Below are positions 61,601 to 64,000 of a stretch of 64,000 nucleotides of DNA, piece after piece. Each line of letters starts with the position of its first letter. Within the stretch, counting starts at the first letter, position 1. The stretch comes from Neodiprion pinetum (Eukaryota > Arthropoda > Insecta > Hymenoptera > Diprionidae). A program made the translations under genes and the position numbers. Under the pieces are notes generated by a model, which saw nothing but the letters and a program-made list of their open reading frames with translations, was not told the origin of the DNA and searched no databases. The stretch spans positions 27,852,238-27,916,237 of the forward strand of contig NC_060236.1 of the NCBI RefSeq assembly GCF_021155775.2, written 5' to 3'.

Positions 61601-64000
61601 TGTGAAATGATTTGAATCCTCACATATCGCCAACATAATTTACCGGTCACTTGTGTCGTGAAATTATTTTCATGTGCTTGTTCGTTACATTTTATTCAAT
61701 TGTACATTTATTTCGGTTTTCACTTTAAACAACAATTGTCGTTGCTCTTTTAAGAATCCAGATGGCTTTGATCACATGCTTTATAGTATTACACTGTTAC
61801 TTCAATAGTAAAAATAATAATTGTATTGGAACAATAACAATTGGTAATGCATTATCGAAGAATACGGATGATCAATAGCATGAGCATTTAGATTGACAAA
61901 AGCTGTTGGCTCATTGAAATTCTATTGAACGCAAATAACATTTTATGGTAATCAATATAATAAACTAAGATAAACGTTTCTCAGATTTCTGTTATTCAGT
62001 GTGCATTATTTCAACGCAACAATGATATTGTCTAAATTCTTAGGAGTTGTCAAAGTATGGGAAATGAGGTCTGGAAATAAGGTATACGAGCAGGAAAATT
62101 CTCTGGTTGCTTCAGCAAAAGAAGTTGGAGGACTGTCTATTACCCAGCTGTTATACAATCACGTCACTAATAGTTTTGCAGTGGTATCCACAGAGCATAA
62201 CATTATTATTCATCAGTTAGACACCTTTGAATGCAAGAAACAGGTATGTTTCACACATTTAATGCTTTGGCACATTTTATATTGTACTCAAAAAACAGTG
62301 GGACTATTTCACACTGTAAAAGTTTTACCGATTAAAATTTTTGCAAATCTATTTAGCATGTAGTGATTGAAAGAGAAAACAAATAGATATGTCGAGAACT
62401 TTGTATTTATCAATGGAAATTTCATGTATACCAAACTATTTTCAGCTAGTGGGATACAGCGATGAAATCTTGGATGTTGTATATTTTGGTACCAAAGATA
62501 CTCATTTGGCGGTAGCGACAAACAGTCCTGATATAAAACTTTACGAATTGACGACAATGAACTGTCAACTCTTATGTGGTCACACAGATTTTATTTTATC
62601 TCTTGCTACTACGCCAGCCAACTTCAACCTATTACTTTCATCGGCAAAGGTACACACTCGACTGACATTTTTTTTATTTTATAATTTCATAATTATTGAT
62701 GAAGGATTAAGATCATCAATATGTCACAAAAATCAGCGATCAAGCTAAGAGGCAACAAAATTGAGCAACGAAAAAATCAAAACCAACCGAAAATTATTAG
62801 CCAACTTCAATTTCTGCTCTGGTTTATTATAGGACAATAGTGTTAGATTGTGGCTTATGGATCCGGAAACATTTCAAGTTTCTTGCGTTGCTCACGCAGT
62901 TAGACACACAGCGTCGGTGGGATCAGTTTCCTTATCTCACACAGCTGTGAAATTCTTCACATCAGTAAGTCAAGATTTGTGTCTAAAGATATGGGATTTG
63001 CCTGAGAAGATTTCATCCAACGGTAAATGATTTATCCAAATTCTATTCATTATCATAGTAAATAAATTGACACGAGTGGAAACAAATGTGCAACCGTATT
63101 TATTGCAGAAACAGAAAACACGCTAACCGTTCGATGCACAGAATTGGCGCATCAGAAAGACATAAACGCTGTTGCAATATCGCCGAACGATAAACTCGTC
63201 GCTACTGGATCCCAAGATAAAACTGCCAAGGTATAATTTTTCAGAGCTACAGGAATGTAGCTATCTTCACATCACATAATTTTGTTTACAGTTATGGACT
63301 GCGGAGAGCTTACAACTCGTGGGTGTTTTGCGCGGCCATCGCAGGGGGGTTTGGTGTGTAAGATTTTCACCAATAGACCAAGTGCTGTTAACAACTTCGG
63401 CAGATTGTAATATCAAATTATGGTCACTGACCGATCTGTCTTGTTTAAAGGTACGATCGATCATCAGTATCTATGTTTTACTTGCCTGTTTTTAAAATAA
63501 ACCCATTTTACCAACAATTTTTTCAGACACTAGAGGGGCACGAATCTTCTGTTTTGAGAGCAGAGTTCTTATCTCGAGGAATGCAGTTGGTCACGGCTGG
63601 AGCCGATGGGCTCCTCAAACTGTGGAGCGTTAAAACATCCGAATGTGTTGCTACACTTGAACACCATGAAAATCGAGTTTGGGCACTTGCAGGTTTCTAA
63701 CTATATGTCCTCTTACTATTGCTTCCGTCGAAGGGATCTTGAATCGAAAATAGAACTATCAAAAATTTTACCTAGATGAATTCTTTCCCGCATTCTTGTT
63801 GTTTGATGGATCAACTTCTCTATTTTGAAGATTGATTTTTCATTACAGTATGTCGAAACGAAACTCACATTATCAGTGGTGGAAGTGATTCGATACTGGG
63901 TAAATGGCGAGATATTACCGAAGAGAAGAAAGCTGCAGCTGCTGCCGAGGCTGAACGCTTGGCGTTAGAAGAACAGAAACTTTCAAATTTATTAAAAGCT
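58687..64000 (+). CDS. TBL3: Transducin beta-like 3 / UTP13, SSU processome WD40 protein (3' end outside window)
   Basis: Exons: 58687-58712, 59010-59061, 59227-59434, 59730-59904, 60221-60391, 60782-60954, 62044-62243, 62446-62649, 62833-63022, 63109-63230, 63292-63450, 63527-63692, 63849 to beyond 64000. The sequence is a chain of WD40 repeats matching TBL3: GGSDSSVRLWDL, SSGRDKVLILWDI, DNSVRLWLMD, SQDLCLKIWDLPEK, KDINAVAISPNDKLVATGSQ, GHRRGVWCVRFSPIDQVLLT, GADGLLKLWSVKTSECV. It ends with ISGGSDSILGKWRDITEE at the start of the C-terminal UTP13 domain. TBL3/UTP13 is part of the UTP-B subcomplex of the nucleolar small-subunit processome and is needed for 18S rRNA maturation. The intron after 59904 appears to use a GC donor (GAG then GCAAGT), because no nearby GT keeps the frame. 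The 1.1-kb intron after 60954 carries a hairpin element. Confidence 0.95.
60991..61145. mobile_element. 155-bp hairpin transposable element with 8-bp target duplications
   Basis: The ends TAGGGTTGTCCTAAAAAAGG and (minus strand) TAAGGTGATCCTTAAAAAGG are inverted repeats, and pairing continues almost to the centre through TTTTTGAATTTCA, CACCCCCTAAATCGGCTCC and CAAATAATT. It is flanked by a perfect direct repeat ATGCCTAT at 60983-60990 and 61146-61153. It lies in a TBL3 intron. It is non-coding and must rely on a transposase supplied elsewhere. Confidence 0.88.

Overview
The window looks like nuclear DNA of an insect, most likely a hymenopteran. Genes are split into many small exons by short AT-rich GT-AG introns. 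Proteins read as insect orthologues, and telomere-like CCTAA/TTAGG runs sit beside promoters. The species cannot be fixed from the sequence. All exon boundaries below were read by eye from splice consensus and reading-frame continuity.

Layout. (1) 1-7.4 kb: no confident gene, repeats only. (2) 7.4-8.4 kb (+): PAQR/MMD-type seven-pass membrane protein. (3) 12.4-17.6 kb (+): KATNIP (katanin-interacting, ciliary basal body). (4) 19.0-21.3 kb (+): unrecognised lysine/serine-rich protein with a split start exon. (5) 21.8-25.5 kb (-): RINT1, convergent with (4). (6) 26.0-29.3 kb (+): GMC oxidoreductase, divergent from RINT1. (7) 32.4-35.6 kb (-): short FoxJ1-type forkhead factor with an untranslated first exon. 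(8) 35.6-42.8 kb: long gene-poor stretch. (9) 42.9-46.6 kb (-): MAP kinase kinase 4. (10) 47.6-49.8 kb (+): mitochondrial ribosomal protein uS7m, divergent from MKK4. (11) 50.1-50.8 kb (-): TMEM186-like mitochondrial membrane protein, convergent with uS7m. (12) 51.7-55.6 kb (+): chain of well-formed splice sites with little coding content. (13) 55.6-58.6 kb: repeats, including a 26-bp tandem array. (14) 58.7-64.0 kb (+): TBL3/UTP13, running off the right edge.

The genes are mostly unrelated housekeeping and signalling genes in head-to-head and tail-to-tail pairs. Two links are visible: uS7m and TMEM186 are neighbouring mitochondrial genes, and KATNIP and FoxJ1 are both tied to cilia in other animals.

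The most unusual element is at 57.10-57.56 kb: about 17 head-to-tail 26-bp units, most of which look like a complete 3' splice site. Other structural features are a 1.1-kb inverted repeat at 52.4-53.5 kb, a four-copy family of about 210-bp inverted-repeat elements, a 155-bp hairpin element with perfect 8-bp target duplications inside a TBL3 intron, and inverted retroelement ends inside FoxJ1 intron 1.
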